The notes below the pieces were generated by a model, which saw only the letters and a list, made by a program, of their open reading frames with translations, was not told the DNA's origin and did no database searches. Below, one piece after another: positions 1 through 10,120 of a stretch of 64,000 nt of DNA (its first letter is position 1; each line of letters begins with the position of its first letter). Source of the stretch: Aralia elata (Eukaryota > Streptophyta > Magnoliopsida > Apiales > Araliaceae); contig CM068385.1 of NCBI GenBank assembly GCA_034770075.1, forward strand, positions 56,490,746-56,554,745, read 5' to 3'. The position numbers and the translations under genes were made by a program.

Positions 1-144
1 CAGATTCTCGATAGGAAGGAACAGAAGTTGAGAAACAAGACCATCCATTCCGTCAAGGTTCTCTGGAGGAATCACGCAGTCGAAGAAGCTACGTGGGAAC
101 TTGAAGAGAAAATGAAAGCGAATTATCCTTTTTTATTTGCGTAA
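1..144 (+). CDS. pol: 3' end of gypsy pol (element B): chromodomain C-terminus
   Basis: Frame 1 is open from the window edge to TAA at 142-144 and encodes the last 47 residues of a Ty3/gypsy polyprotein. The segment V-L-W-R-N-H followed by E-E-A-T-W-E-L-E-E-K-M is the chromodomain-like C-terminus of integrase seen in chromoviruses. It closely matches the end of element A (about 14540-14684). Chromodomains of this type are known to guide integration to heterochromatin. The rest of element B lies left of the window. The polypurine tract and the 3' LTR follow immediately. Confidence 0.9.
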   Translation, partial: QILDRKEQKLRNKTIHSVKVLWRNHAVEEATWELEEKMKANYPFLFA

Positions 145-179
145 CCCTATTTTTGCAATTCCGAGGACGGAATTTTTAT

Positions 180-192
180 AAGGGGGGAGGGA
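180..192 (+). other. Polypurine tract of element B
   Basis: A purine run (aaggggggaggga) lies directly before the TG that opens the LTR at 193. It is the expected primer site for plus-strand DNA synthesis and fixes the left edge of the LTR. Confidence 0.85.
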
Positions 193-1414
193 TGTAATGC
201 CCGTGAATTTTGAACGTCATTATTAATTAAATATAATTTTAATTTTAATGAGTTAACTTTGTATTCTTATTTAAACCTTTGGGGTATTGGTGGATTATGT
301 GACTATGTGATTTATTGATATAAATTTGTGTTAAGGGAATCACTAGTAGTATATTTAAACTAGTGAGCAAACCCTAAGGCTTTATATCCATAAAGTTGAC
401 AAGATATTTACTAAATTAAGTATTCAAGTAAATTGAATATAGTTAGTAAATAAAGTGTGTGGGTTAATTAATGAAAGTAGTTGTTAATGAGATATGGTCC
501 AAATTTGATAATAATAATTAATAGTTAAGTTAGTAATTTATTTACTAATTGACTAAGTTACTTAATTAATGAACCTAGTTCAATCATTTATATTAATCAT
601 GGATTTAGGTATTAATTGTGTGGCTTATTAAATGAGCTATCATGGGGTTAAAATTAAATGACCCAATATTGCATTAAATAGATTTGGATTTTATTAGCGT
701 AATCATTTAAATTGGAAGCCAATGGTATTTAATGTGTGGTCCAAAACCTAGCCACTTGATTTATTAAATGTGTAACAATTGTTTATTTATTTAAAGCTAT
801 TTGAGACAACATTTTGGGACAAAATTCCTCCTTGCCGTGCACTTAGGAGAAAGGAGGAGTAAGTTGATTTCAAACAATATTTTAATTAAGTAGCTAGCTT
901 GTGTGGGAAGTTGAAATGGTAGACTTGACATCATAGCTTCCTATAATGTCAAGTAGCTACCTATGATGTGTCATAGCTTCCTAAGATGTCAACTAGCCAC
1001 CCTAGTGACACAAGGCTACTCACTAGCTTCATGATGACAAAAGGTAGAGGTTTCTTGCTATTATCCAATTAGTAAGCCTTTACCCAAGGGACAACAAAGA
1101 TATGGGGGATATTAGTAACTCTTACATAAAGGACAAGGATGTCAAGCTCCCATTGGTGAAAAATCTAATTAGCACACTTAAAGATAAGATTATGGCTAAA
1201 TGGAAGGGATAAGGTGAACTCTTATATCCAAGGGGCAAGAAAGATGTGGGGGATAATAGCATGAATTCTAATTTAGCATTATACTTGCAAGTATTCTATC
1301 CTTTCATTAAATTTCAAGTTCATTTCTTCTTTTCATCTCCTTCTTTCATTTCTCCCAAGCAAGAACATAGATTAAGAGCTTAGAGAGGAAAAGAGAGTGA
1401 GATTAGCATAGTTC

Positions 1415-3769
1415 ATGCATCCCAAGTTCATCACATACTTTGGTAGATCAAGGAGAGTAGCTACAAGATCAAGGTGAAATCCTAAACCATTTCCTTCTTT
1501 CTTACTTTGTTTTATTTTCATAGTTTTTGAGAGATTTTGTTTTAAGACTCAAGAATCATTAGATCTTCATGCTTCATGTATAGAGCTAATCCTCTTGAGT
1601 GTTAGAATGGAGATTCAAAGGAAGAAAATGAACTTATGTTCTTAAAGGGTAAAAACCCTAGCTTTTCTTCACTTGGATCACCCATAACTTGAGATCTACA
1701 ACTTGGATTTGTGATCCGTCGAAAGGGGGTGCTAGGTACATGAGTTAGCTAGTAAACCCAAGTGGTAGAACACAAATCCATCAAGTTTTACAGCCATGGG
1801 GGTTGTTTTCCCCGAAACAGTCCATTTAAAGTCTTAAAACCAAGAAACCTGCTAACCCCATTTTTCCTAAGGCTGTTTTGGCCAGTCCTGAACCTTCTAA
1901 AATTCTGGAAAAAAACAGAGATGTACTTAAGAAGTTATCTATAGGAAGGAAAAAGAATGAACACGTTTCGATGTGTGGTTTTTGTGTAATGGCTTTTACC
2001 GTGAAGGACTCCTAAATATTCTTACCCGGATTACTCACTGTGTATACCTAGGAAAAATATGAAATTTGTACAGTATGTTTATATAGGTTATAAGAGTGTA
2101 TCCTGAAAATATCAGAATTTTCTGAGCAAAATCGGATTTATGAAAAATGTAACAAGATTCGGAGGTTTTGAGTACTTTAAATATAGTAAATCACTTTCTA
2201 AAATTCCAGGAAAATTGGTGGATCATTGTTGGATCGTATACTATCCAGATCTAGAGGATAATAATTTTCAGAACCTATTTGCTATTTTTCATAATAATGT
2301 TATAGTTATGGTTAAAAGAAAATAAATGGTTAAATGATGTCATAAATAAGGAAAATGTGATTTTTAAGCTTGGATACTCCTAATATTATATATTCTGACT
2401 ATTGAGAGGTATTTTGATAATATTTAATGAGAAATAATATTTATGACCTTTTATGGGTAGTAAAGGAGTTGTTTAATAAAGGGTAAAACAATTAGAATAA
2501 ATTGTTTATTCGCTTAATAACTTATTAAAATATTACTATGATATTTATAATGTAAGAATTCGATATTTTTTAAGTAAACAAAGAAATATTAAGATTAAAA
2601 CTTCATGAAAATATTATTGAATGGGTAATAATATTTGTTTTAAACATTAATAAATGATTAAGATATTATTAAAATGGCTAATAATATTAGATTAAAATAT
2701 TATTAATGATATAAGAATTAAAATATTATTAAGAGATTAATAATATTAGATTAAAGTATTATTGGATGATTAAAATATTATTAAGATATTAATAACATTA
2801 GTAAACGAATAAAAGTGTTATTAGTGGACTAATAATACTAAGAGGTGAATTAAATATTATCAGGATTGATAATATTAAGTGTCTTATAGGATTTATGATA
2901 GTTTATTAACTTATGTGTGCTCTGTGATTTGCTTAATTGTTAAATAAATAGCATAAGTAAGCGTATCGATATACAACTACGCAGTACTAATTGGTAGATC
3001 GACGTTATCAATGTTAGGTTCTTCAAGGCCAATTAGTTAAAGCTAGAATTACTTGTAGCTGAGCAGACATGCAAGTTCCCTAACTCAAACTCGAGTTATT
3101 ATTTTCGAAGCATGTTAATGAATAATTATTGTTGATTATTCACATCTATACTGGTTATTGAGATTCGCACCTCGTGCAATTGAATTCCTATTCTATTGTT
3201 ATTGAACTGTGAATTGGATTAAAGTTCTTTCAAGTATGAACTGTTTATGAGATAGATCTATGTTATTTGTATCAGCTAGATCAATCATGTCTAAATTTGT
3301 TGAATCAAAAGTATTTTAAAAGCTGTTCTTATTAAATTGTTATGGTAAGAACTCTTGGCTGAGAAAAGGATAAATTTGATTAAGGCATGATATCAATGTT
3401 GGTTTATTAAGTGTTTATGCATAAATCACGGGGTATGAAAGGCTGATCCCCTTGATTACCAAAACTTTTAAGAGGTCCAGTTTAAATGCTGAGAACCTTG
3501 GCAAATGTCTATGGTTATTTCCAACCACTCAGTAATTGTCATTCAATTATTCGAATATTCAATTGTTGACTATTAATTCATGTTTCTTCACAATTTTATA
3601 CTGTCGTTGAACATTGAAAGAGAAACTTCCTTCTATTCATGATATATCTCCCTTGTGTATAAACTTGTTAAGCAAACTAGTTGCTTACCCTTGCTATATC
3701 ATGATCTTTATTTCAGCACAGGCAGAAACGTCTAAAGGGGACAAAGGAAAAGAGAAGGTGCAAGAGTAG
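1415..3769 (+). CDS. Predicted spliced small ORF in LTR B
   Basis: Exon 1 (1415-1473) reads MHPKFITYFGRSRRVATRS and ends in frame phase 2 at a donor (CAAG|GTGAAA). The terminal exon (3717-3769) follows TTTCAG and reads SQAETSKGDKGKEKVQE then TAG. Candidate microexons are CATAA at 2952-2956 (TAG before, GTAAGC after) and 12 nt at 3059-3070 (GTAG before, GCAAGT after). Together they restore the frame. The Y-F-G-R core and the K-G-K-E-K tail recur in other LTR families with synonymous third-position changes, which is the evidence for coding. The function is unknown. The exon boundaries are inferred; the microexons are the weakest part. Confidence 0.42.
2600..2885 (+). repeat. AT-rich palindromic tandem block in LTR B
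   Basis: Irregular tandem units built from TTAATAATATTA-like palindromes and ATTATTAA run through this stretch. It lies between the exon 1 donor and the first candidate microexon, the same relative place as the different arrays in the A, C, E and F LTRs. Confidence 0.6.
3637..3704 (+). other. Conserved double stem-loop before the terminal exon (LTR B)
   Basis: An outer stem (TCATGATATATC at 3637-3648 with GCTATATCATGA at 3693-3704) encloses an inner hairpin AAGCAA-actag-TTGCTT (3670-3686). It ends about 12 nt before the TTTCAG acceptor. The same structure, with paired changes, occurs in LTRs A, C and E. Confidence 0.6.
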
Positions 3770-4012
3770 TTGTCTGATATGGCTTATGTACTAGTTATCT
3801 TAAATGTTATTTGGCTATGTGAACTCTTATTGAATTAAGGGTATGTTTTAAGTTAAGGTTAAAGAACCTTGGGACCATGATTGTAAGACTTTATTACTAT
3901 TTCGATAAACAATGTATGTTTATTATTCCGCATTACTTAGAAAGTATGTTTGTTGTTGAGTATCGTGAACACCAAATTCGAGGTTAGGAAACCCGGATTT
4001 GGGGGTGTCACA

Positions 4013-4984
4013 GTAATAGCCAGAACTTTAAGTCATATTATAAATGAATATATTAATTAAATATTAATGTTATTGAAAATTTTGTGGCATATAAGGAATG
4101 ATCTATGTGGCTAATTGTTAGTTAAAGGAGGTCCCACTAATAGTTATTCAATTTAGTGGACTAACCTAGGAATTTTATTATCAAGCAATTGATAAGACAA
4201 TGAGTTAATTAAATATTCAATTCAATTGAATATAGTAAGTAAATGAAATTGTAAATTAATTAATATGGGTATTAATTAATGAGAATTGTGTGAAATATGA
4301 ATAATAAACTTTAATGGTCCAATTAGTAAGAAAACACTAATGGGCTAGCCTAATGGATTAATTAACCAAGCTCACTCAATCAATTGGACATGGACTTAGA
4401 TAAATAATGTATGGACTAACTAAATTAGCCAAATATCTAATTAAATTAGTAGTCCAAGAAGCAAGGTAAAAATCTTGACAAACTAGTAGCCCAAATAGAG
4501 AAAAAGGGAGCCCAAATGTATTTAAACAAAGCCCAAATTGTGAGCCCACTTGGAAGATATTATGAGCAACTTGTTAATTTCATTAATGTAATAAAAGAAA
4601 AGGGAAAAATGGGACATATAGGGAGGGGGCTGCCAAAATTATAGGGGGTGAGTTGTCAAGTAGTTGCTAAGCTTGCTTGTAAGATTAAAGAAAAGAAGTA
4701 CAAGTGTAATTAATATCCATCACCAAGTTGGCAAGCTTTGTACTTGCTAATAATGCTAATATGGATAGATACAATACATGAATCTATAGATTTTGTAAGT
4801 AAGTAATTAGTGTAAAGCCAAAAGCAATGTTCATCTTCTTTGTTGCAAAGTTAGGAAGAAAACTAGTGAGAGAAAGTAGAGAGAGAATACTTTGAGAAAG
4901 GGAGTTCTTGTGAGGGGAAAGAGGAGAAGGGTTGCCGCCATATAGAAGGGAAGGAAGAGAGCTTGTGAATGCCATTAAGTTTCA
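4013..4984 (+). mobile_element. LTR of gypsy family C, segment 1 of 3
   Basis: It starts (t)gtaatagccagaactttaa, recognisably the same opening as the A and B LTRs, and continues with the shared 'actag...ggactaacc' type block. It ends inside a conserved exon 1 (ATG at 4969-4971), where element A has inserted. Segments 2 and 3 are 18395-19009 and 28311-30319, about 3.6 kb in total. No internal domain of C is visible, so whether it is a solo LTR or one LTR of an element is unknown. Confidence 0.7.
4980..4984 (+). repeat. Target site duplication of element A, left copy
   Basis: TTTCA here is repeated exactly at 18390-18394 after the 3' LTR. The 5-bp length is typical of gypsy integrases. Confidence 0.95.
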
Positions 4985-5987
4985 TGTAATGTCCAGGAAT
5001 TTTAAACACTGTATCGAATTTATTTTAATAAGAAATAAATTCATTATATTAAATTTTCAAATTTAATTGGATCCATGTGAGTATTATTGTTTAATTATAT
5101 AAATACGTGATCCAATAATTTTCTGTGCATTAGAGGGACTCACTGATAGTTTAAATAAATTAGTGAGTTAACCCTAAGAATTTATTTGCAAGAAAATTTG
5201 GGGAATTAATGAATAATTATCGGATTAAATGATTCGAATGAAGAATTATGGTTACAAATAAATATTTTCTTATAAACAACTAATTGGCTTAGTTATTCAA
5301 TTTAAAATATAAGAATTTGCATAATGGTTAATTTAAGTTGGGCCAATTTTCTTTCATTGACCCATCGCTTTTATTTAATTATAATTTAAGCCCAAAACCC
5401 TTTCCTTTCTATTTTCCTATTGGGCCACCCCTTCTTTCCTATTTCAGCCGACCCAGCCCCATTCGGGTTGAGCCCAAATTCCCTTTTTCAGTCGGGTCGA
5501 TCCATGGTGATTGGTATTAGGATTGCCGGCAATTTCAATTGGGAAAAGAGTTCAAGGCAGCAAGAGAAAATCAATTGGGAAGAGGAACCCTCAAGCCTCG
5601 GTTCAATCATACCAGCCATCTAACCTAGACATCTCAAATCCAAGTCGACCTAAGCCCTAGCCCCTCAATCAGCCGCACCCAAACCTTCAATCAGTCCATC
5701 AGTCGAGCAAAAGGACGGGAAGGAGGAGATGCCGGCAAGAGATTGAAGCAACCAGCGGACAAACGAGCGGAAGCCCCAACGACCGAGCAAAAACGCGGCA
5801 AGGACCAAGGGTTTTGCCGTCCGGCGATTTGACCGGCGGTATTACGCGGCTCGAGGCGCTGCCGGCACGTCACGCTGGAACTAGATGGGTTTGACGCAGA
5901 CAACCCATTGATAGCTACTCTCTCATACCAACGGTCCTTGAAGAATTAATTGGGGTAATACCCAGTTAATTTGGGTAAAAATTTCGC

Positions 5988-5994
5988 TATAAAG
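5988..5994 (+). promoter_or_regulatory. Likely TATA box of element A (5' LTR)
   Basis: TATAAAG follows a GC-rich region and lies 164 bp upstream of the conserved exon 1 ATG at 6158. The copy in the 3' LTR is at 15735-15741. Solo LTR E has a TATAAAT at a similar distance from its exon 1. Confidence 0.6.
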
Positions 5995-6157
5995 TGAACC
6001 TCCCCAAACCCTAAACCGAAGCTGCAGATTTGGTGAGTCCACAATTAGAAGAACAGAGTTCCAAACTAGAAATTAGGGTTTCAAGTTGGTAAGGAGATAC
6101 AAAGAGGAGAGGAAACAGGGGAAATCATTTGGGGAACTGCGATTTCAGTTGCTGTGA

Positions 6158-8396
6158 ATGTCCAGCTCCATTGCCTATTTCGGTAGACAGAGAAGAAGAA
6201 CGGCCCGCCGCTCAAACCCAAGGTATAGCCATAGGATTTTCGTGTGTGTGATGGTTTTGGTTAATCTTGTATGAATTTTTCCTTCTTCATACTCGAATTG
6301 TGCAGTCCACTGTGAGTATGGAATTGGACTAAATGTTCTTGTATTGGGTTGTATAAATTTCTTATTGTATACCTGGTTGGGTAATTGCTTGGATTGTGAT
6401 AAAATTTTGTTTGGTTTAGAAATCTAGTATGGAGATATCCCGTATTGGTTCATGATGATTAAGGAAATCTGGACATTAGTTGGGATTACTGTGTTAGGTC
6501 GTTCTTATTGGGTTTGCAAGACTGTATTATACACTGTGAAAATGTATTGTATTACGCTGTTTGGATTTAAACGTTTGGTATGGGATTTATGTTAAAATCT
6601 GTGTTTGTGGACTGGGAAATAGAATTACTGAGAGATGAACAACCTGTTAGTTGATTTGAATATGAACTGTGATGTCCAAGGGGATTAGGCAGTAAATCAG
6701 TTAAGTTCCAAATTGGATTTTGTAATTCATTTGTTTATTTAAACAAAAATAATTAGCCAATGGAGTCTAATGGTTGTTACATTGTTAATCAACTATTCAA
6801 GTATTGACTTAATTAAATGGGTAATTAAATTGAGTCAATAATGCATTTACAAAATGATTGGTTAGAGTAACTAATAAATAAGTTAATAATTATTTATTAT
6901 TAATAAATAAAGGTAATAAATATTTAATTATTATTTAATAATAATAATAATTAAATATGAATAAAGTTAATATAATAATTATTTATTATTTGTTAATAAA
7001 TAATAAATAAAGATAATAAATATTTAATTATTATTTAATAATAATAATAATTAAATATGAATAAAGTTTAATACAATAAATAATAAATAAAGATAATAAA
7101 CACTTAGCAATTATTAATATTAAATAATAATTAAGTGTATAACTTTATACATTAATTAGGGTTGAATAAGGGACAAGTTCAATAAATGTTAAATTACCCC
7201 TAAGGTAAATAGTAATTAAGAGTAAACTAAATAAATGATCAAGGGTTTTCTGTTATCTTTAAACCAAAATGAATTTATTTTATAAATGATAAATAAGGAT
7301 TGTTAGACCATACCTGGAAACAATTAAAGGTAATAATTGGAGTATTCAAATGATAAGTGACCCTGATTAATTATTATCTGTTTAAATAATAAATAGAGGT
7401 CATTAAATTTTTGTTAGCTGATGGCTAGGTAGTAATTAAGTTCGGTGAATTATTTATCTGCTAAATGGATAGCATAAGTGGGTATAATTACGCAATGCTA
7501 ATGGATAAAACCAATTCTACCAACTGATAGGTTATCCACGGGTCAAGTAATTAAAGCTAGAATTTATCCGTAGCTGAGCAAACAGGCAAGTCCTCTATCC
7601 CGAACTTTGATTTCTGCAAGTTCCTAACCCTAAACTTCTTACCTTATTGCAAGTTCTTCCTTACTCAACTTTTTACCTTGAGTAATACTTCTAAAACCTT
7701 ATGCAGTATTTTAATTCATGCAAAAAAAGGGTATATATTATTGCAAGTATTCTTTAAGCTTGAATTTTATCTCCAAACATGCTATAAGTGGTCTAATTAC
7801 TTTTAAAATTATTCCACATCTGTGTATTTATTGGCATTCGCTCTCATACATTTGAATTCGAATATTGAATTAAATTCAGAAGTTTTATGAACCATTCATG
7901 GTTAAGTCTGAACCCTTGTTCGGTCAGACAATTTTGTGAGAATTTATAAAAGCTATCCGAACCAATCAATGGTAAGGATTCTTAGACTGTATGAACACCC
8001 CTTTATTTATAGGGGAGTACCCCACGTACCGTATATAAGGTACAAATAGCAGAATTAAATGTTATGCATATACATAGGGTACGCGAGGCTGATCCCCTCA
8101 AGTACGTTATTCTGTAGCCAGTAACCATAGGGTCAACCAGCTATTGACTCCTCTGGAAGTTATCGTTCAAAGTCTATTTGACTATCAATTGTTCTAAAAG
8201 CATTTAATGTTCTTGCTTCTGATTATTCTATTGTTGAAATCCCTTTTTATCATCCCTTCATCATGATATATCTTTATTGTTATACTTTAAACTTGCTGGG
8301 CAAACTCGTTGCTCATTCTTGCTATATCATGACTTTATTGCAGCGAAACCCGAGACTTCAGGGAAGAACAAAGGAAAAGAAAAGATGAAACAATAG
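6158..8396 (+). CDS. Predicted spliced small ORF in 5' LTR of A
   Basis: Exon 1 (6158-6222) begins MSSSIAYFGRQRRRTARRS and ends in phase 2 at donor CCAAG|GTATAG. The terminal exon (8344-8396, after TTGCAG) reads AKPETSGKNKGKEKMKQ then TAG; its first codon takes one base from upstream. Candidate exon 2 is CATAA (7473-7477, TAG before, GTGGGT after). Candidate exon 3 is 12 nt (7574-7585, GTAG before, GCAAGT after). The 2+5+12 phase arithmetic restores the conserved terminal frame. Direct joining of exon 1 to the terminal exon would be out of frame. An alternative partner for exon 1 is the ORF at 8889, also in frame. The product would be very basic, about 45 residues, function unknown. Confidence 0.45.
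6842..7145 (+). repeat. AT-rich palindromic tandem array in 5' LTR of A
   Basis: Two near-identical units of about 110 bp (starting near 6890 and 6980) contain nested palindromes of TTATTTATTA and TAATAATAATAATTA type. The array lies in the presumptive first intron, between the exon 1 donor and the CATAA candidate exon. It is repeated in the 3' LTR (16600-16870). Confidence 0.75.
8261..8332 (+). other. Conserved double stem-loop before the terminal exon (LTR A)
   Basis: The outer stem is TCATGATATATC (8261-8272) with GCTATATCATGA (8321-8332). The inner stem is GGGCAA-actcg-TTGCTC (8298-8314), with one G-T wobble. It ends just before the TTGCAG acceptor at 8343. Confidence 0.6.
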
Positions 8397-8658
8397 ATTC
8401 CTTGTAGCAGACTTTATAATCATGTGTAATTTAATTGCTGTTCATGTAATTTTAACCCTAATAGTTATTTAGAGTATGGGTTGATGTACTTGATTAAGGT
8501 TAATTGTATTCTGGGACTAGTAACACCTTAAATGAACAACGTATGTTTATATATTCCGCACTTTTAGATATCATATGTTGTTAGAGGTGAATGATTGTAT
8601 TGGATCGTGATGACCAGATCCGGGTATTCGGAGACCCGAATTTGGGGGTGTCACAGGT

Positions 8659-8670
8659 TGGTATCAGAGC
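8659..8670 (+). other. Primer-binding site of element A
   Basis: TGGTATCAGAGC, two bases after the LTR end plus one, complements the 3' end of plant initiator-Met tRNA. Confidence 0.95.
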
Positions 8671-8888
8671 TGTAGGTTATAAACTTTAGGATTGCGAAAC
8701 CTAGGTTATAACCTTCGTAGTAAACTCGTATTGAGTGTTAGGAGATAAATCGAGGAGATTTATTATATGTGGTTTTGATGAATTGGGGAATTCATCGAGT
8801 CAAGTAGTACCCAATGAAATATACTTTCATTTCTTCAATGAATATATTTTATTGTTGTACTAATGCTAGTTTTTGTGTGTTTTGTAGG
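8671..8888 (+). promoter_or_regulatory. Leader ending in a strong predicted 3' splice site
   Basis: The untranslated stretch between the PBS and the upstream ORF ends in a branch-point match TACTAAT (8858-8864), a T-rich tract, and TTTGTAG at 8881-8887. The exon would start at 8888 with G-ATG. The conserved LTR exon 1 ends in phase 2 (AG), so splicing to this acceptor would give AGG-ATG and keep the frame. Confidence 0.5.
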
Positions 8889-9720
8889 ATGGCTGCTGTA
8901 GGGGAGACTAGTGGAGCCCGTGAGGAGGAAGTATTTTATAGACATACCGGTAGTGGCGGAGCAGCTGGTGGGCTATGCTCCTATTGCCCCGGGACTGTTA
9001 CAGGAGGAGTCCGAGCCGGAGGAGGACTATCACATGGAGCTACCAGAGCCAGTGATAGGTAGAGTCATGAGGTCGGGTAGTCAGGACCCTGATACCGAGG
9101 AGGAGGATCCCGAGGAGACCGAGGGGGAGGAGCCACCTGCTGATATTGACGGCATGGGATCCACTGCTGATGATATTATTGAGGGATTGACGGACAGAAA
9201 CGAGGAGTTGGAGGCTCGGATTGCTCATCTGGAGGAGCAGAACCAGACCCATCAGTATATGGAGGACCAGTACAGAGACCTGGCCTACCAGCTCGACCAT
9301 GACTTGGGAGTGGCCAAGGTACAGCTGCAGGGCTACGAGTCCTCGGCACAGCAGGTCGGACCACTGCTACATCAGCTAGTGGCCCGAAACGCTGAGTTGA
9401 GGGAGAGACTGGAGCAGCGAGATCTGCAGATCGCCCACCTGAGGGCGAAACAGGAGGCCATGAGGTTTGAGGCCGGACTGGAGGTGACTGCGAGAATGCG
9501 CGTCAGGGAGGCCTGGGCCAGGGAGGCCAGGAGGGTTGATCAGCTGGAGGACCAGCTAGAGGCTAGGGCAGTGAGGATAGAGACCCTGGGGCATGCCTTG
9601 GATGCAGCCTACCGTAGACCCCGGACTGAGATAGGAGAGTCCAGCCGCTCGGTTCGCCGCAGGATCGGGGACGGAGCAGTCTCTTCTGGCCAGCAGGCTC
9701 GGACCCGTCATGATGTATAG
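8889..9720 (+). CDS. Coiled-coil ORF upstream of gag (element A)
   Basis: The ORF begins ATG GCT GCT directly after the predicted acceptor and ends at TAG 9718-9720. Its N-terminus (M-A-A-V-G-E-T-S-G, then E-E-E) is in one frame and the rest in another; the switch falls at a T run near 8934-8938, where one extra T explains it. The remainder is a hydrophilic, acidic region (residues about 30-85) followed by a long Glu/Arg-rich heptad-like coiled coil with repeated L-E-x-R patterns. The minus-strand element F carries a homologue at 61222-62031 in the same place. It lacks zinc knuckles and enzymatic motifs. It is probably an accessory structural or RNA-binding protein; the function is not known to me. 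Confidence 0.75.
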
Positions 9721-10120
9721 TGATGGGATAGGATGGTTGTTTAGTTGTTAGTACAGTCAGTCCCACTTTTGTTTATGTTAGGGACATATTCATGTTTGTT
9801 TATGAAACTTTATATTTGTTGTTATGATTGGGGTAGCAGTTAAAACCCCAACTTTTGTGTTTTGAGGGATGGAAGGTTAGGATTCCCCACTTTTGTCTAG
9901 GGGGAAGGGTTATTGATGAATAGGACACAGTGGCGCATTTATAGCAGTATGCCACAGGTTTCGTATTGTAACAAACGGTGGTATATGAATATAAATGCAG
10001 ATGTTTCACTTAAATCAAATGTGTTGATAAATATTTTACCTTTAATTGTTTATTTCAATAAACATATGATGTAAAATGTGAATCTATAGGTAAAAGTCAT
10101 CAATTTCCTTATTCTAAACC
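9721..10120 (+). other. Spacer between upstream ORF and gag
   Basis: Four hundred AT-rich bases separate the coiled-coil ORF from gag. I see no gene here; it resembles an untranslated intercistronic region, and the element F counterpart is 60930-61221. Confidence 0.6.

Larger units (their letters stand above)
193..4012 (+). mobile_element. 3' LTR of gypsy chromovirus B
   Basis: The LTR opens with TGTAATG after the polypurine tract and closes with TGTCACA at 4012, giving 3820 bp. The A and E LTRs have the same ends and similar length. No primer-binding site follows, so this is the 3' LTR. The next bases (gtaat) look like the second base onward of another LTR (family C), so B apparently inserted at the very start of C. 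The LTR contains the conserved exon-like segments described separately and an AT-rich palindromic block at 2600-2885. Confidence 0.85.
4985..8655 (+). mobile_element. 5' LTR of element A
   Basis: It runs from TGTAATGTCC to GGTGTCACA, 3671 bp, and is followed two bases later by the tRNA-Met primer-binding site. The block at 5640-5900 is notably GC-rich compared with the flanks, and a TATA box follows at 5988. If transcription starts about 30 bp downstream of that box, roughly 2.6 kb of the LTR lies in the transcript leader, including all exon-like segments and the palindromic array. The short ORFs at 5338-5623 are repeated in the 3' LTR but show no family resemblance, so I do not call them. 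Confidence 0.95.

Noticed and set aside
5338..5903. Several 60-70 aa ORFs in the A LTR, repeated at 15085-15650
   Set aside because: They recur only because the two LTRs are nearly identical. They overlap in different frames and strands, lie upstream of the TATA box, and show no counterpart in LTRs B, C or E.
7615..7660. CCCTAAAC-like telomeric strings (also 5998 and 15755)
   Set aside because: Only one or two isolated units, no array; AT-rich LTR sequence generates them by chance.
8659..8670. tRNA-like sequence at the primer-binding sites (also 20839 and 62255)
   Set aside because: Only the 12 nt complementary to a tRNA 3' end are present; there are no arms or anticodon, so these are primer-binding sites and not tRNA genes.
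9040..9300. Antisense ORFs across the coiled-coil ORF and gag
   Set aside because: They are shadows of the coding strand; GC-rich, low-stop composition explains them and no family motif is seen.
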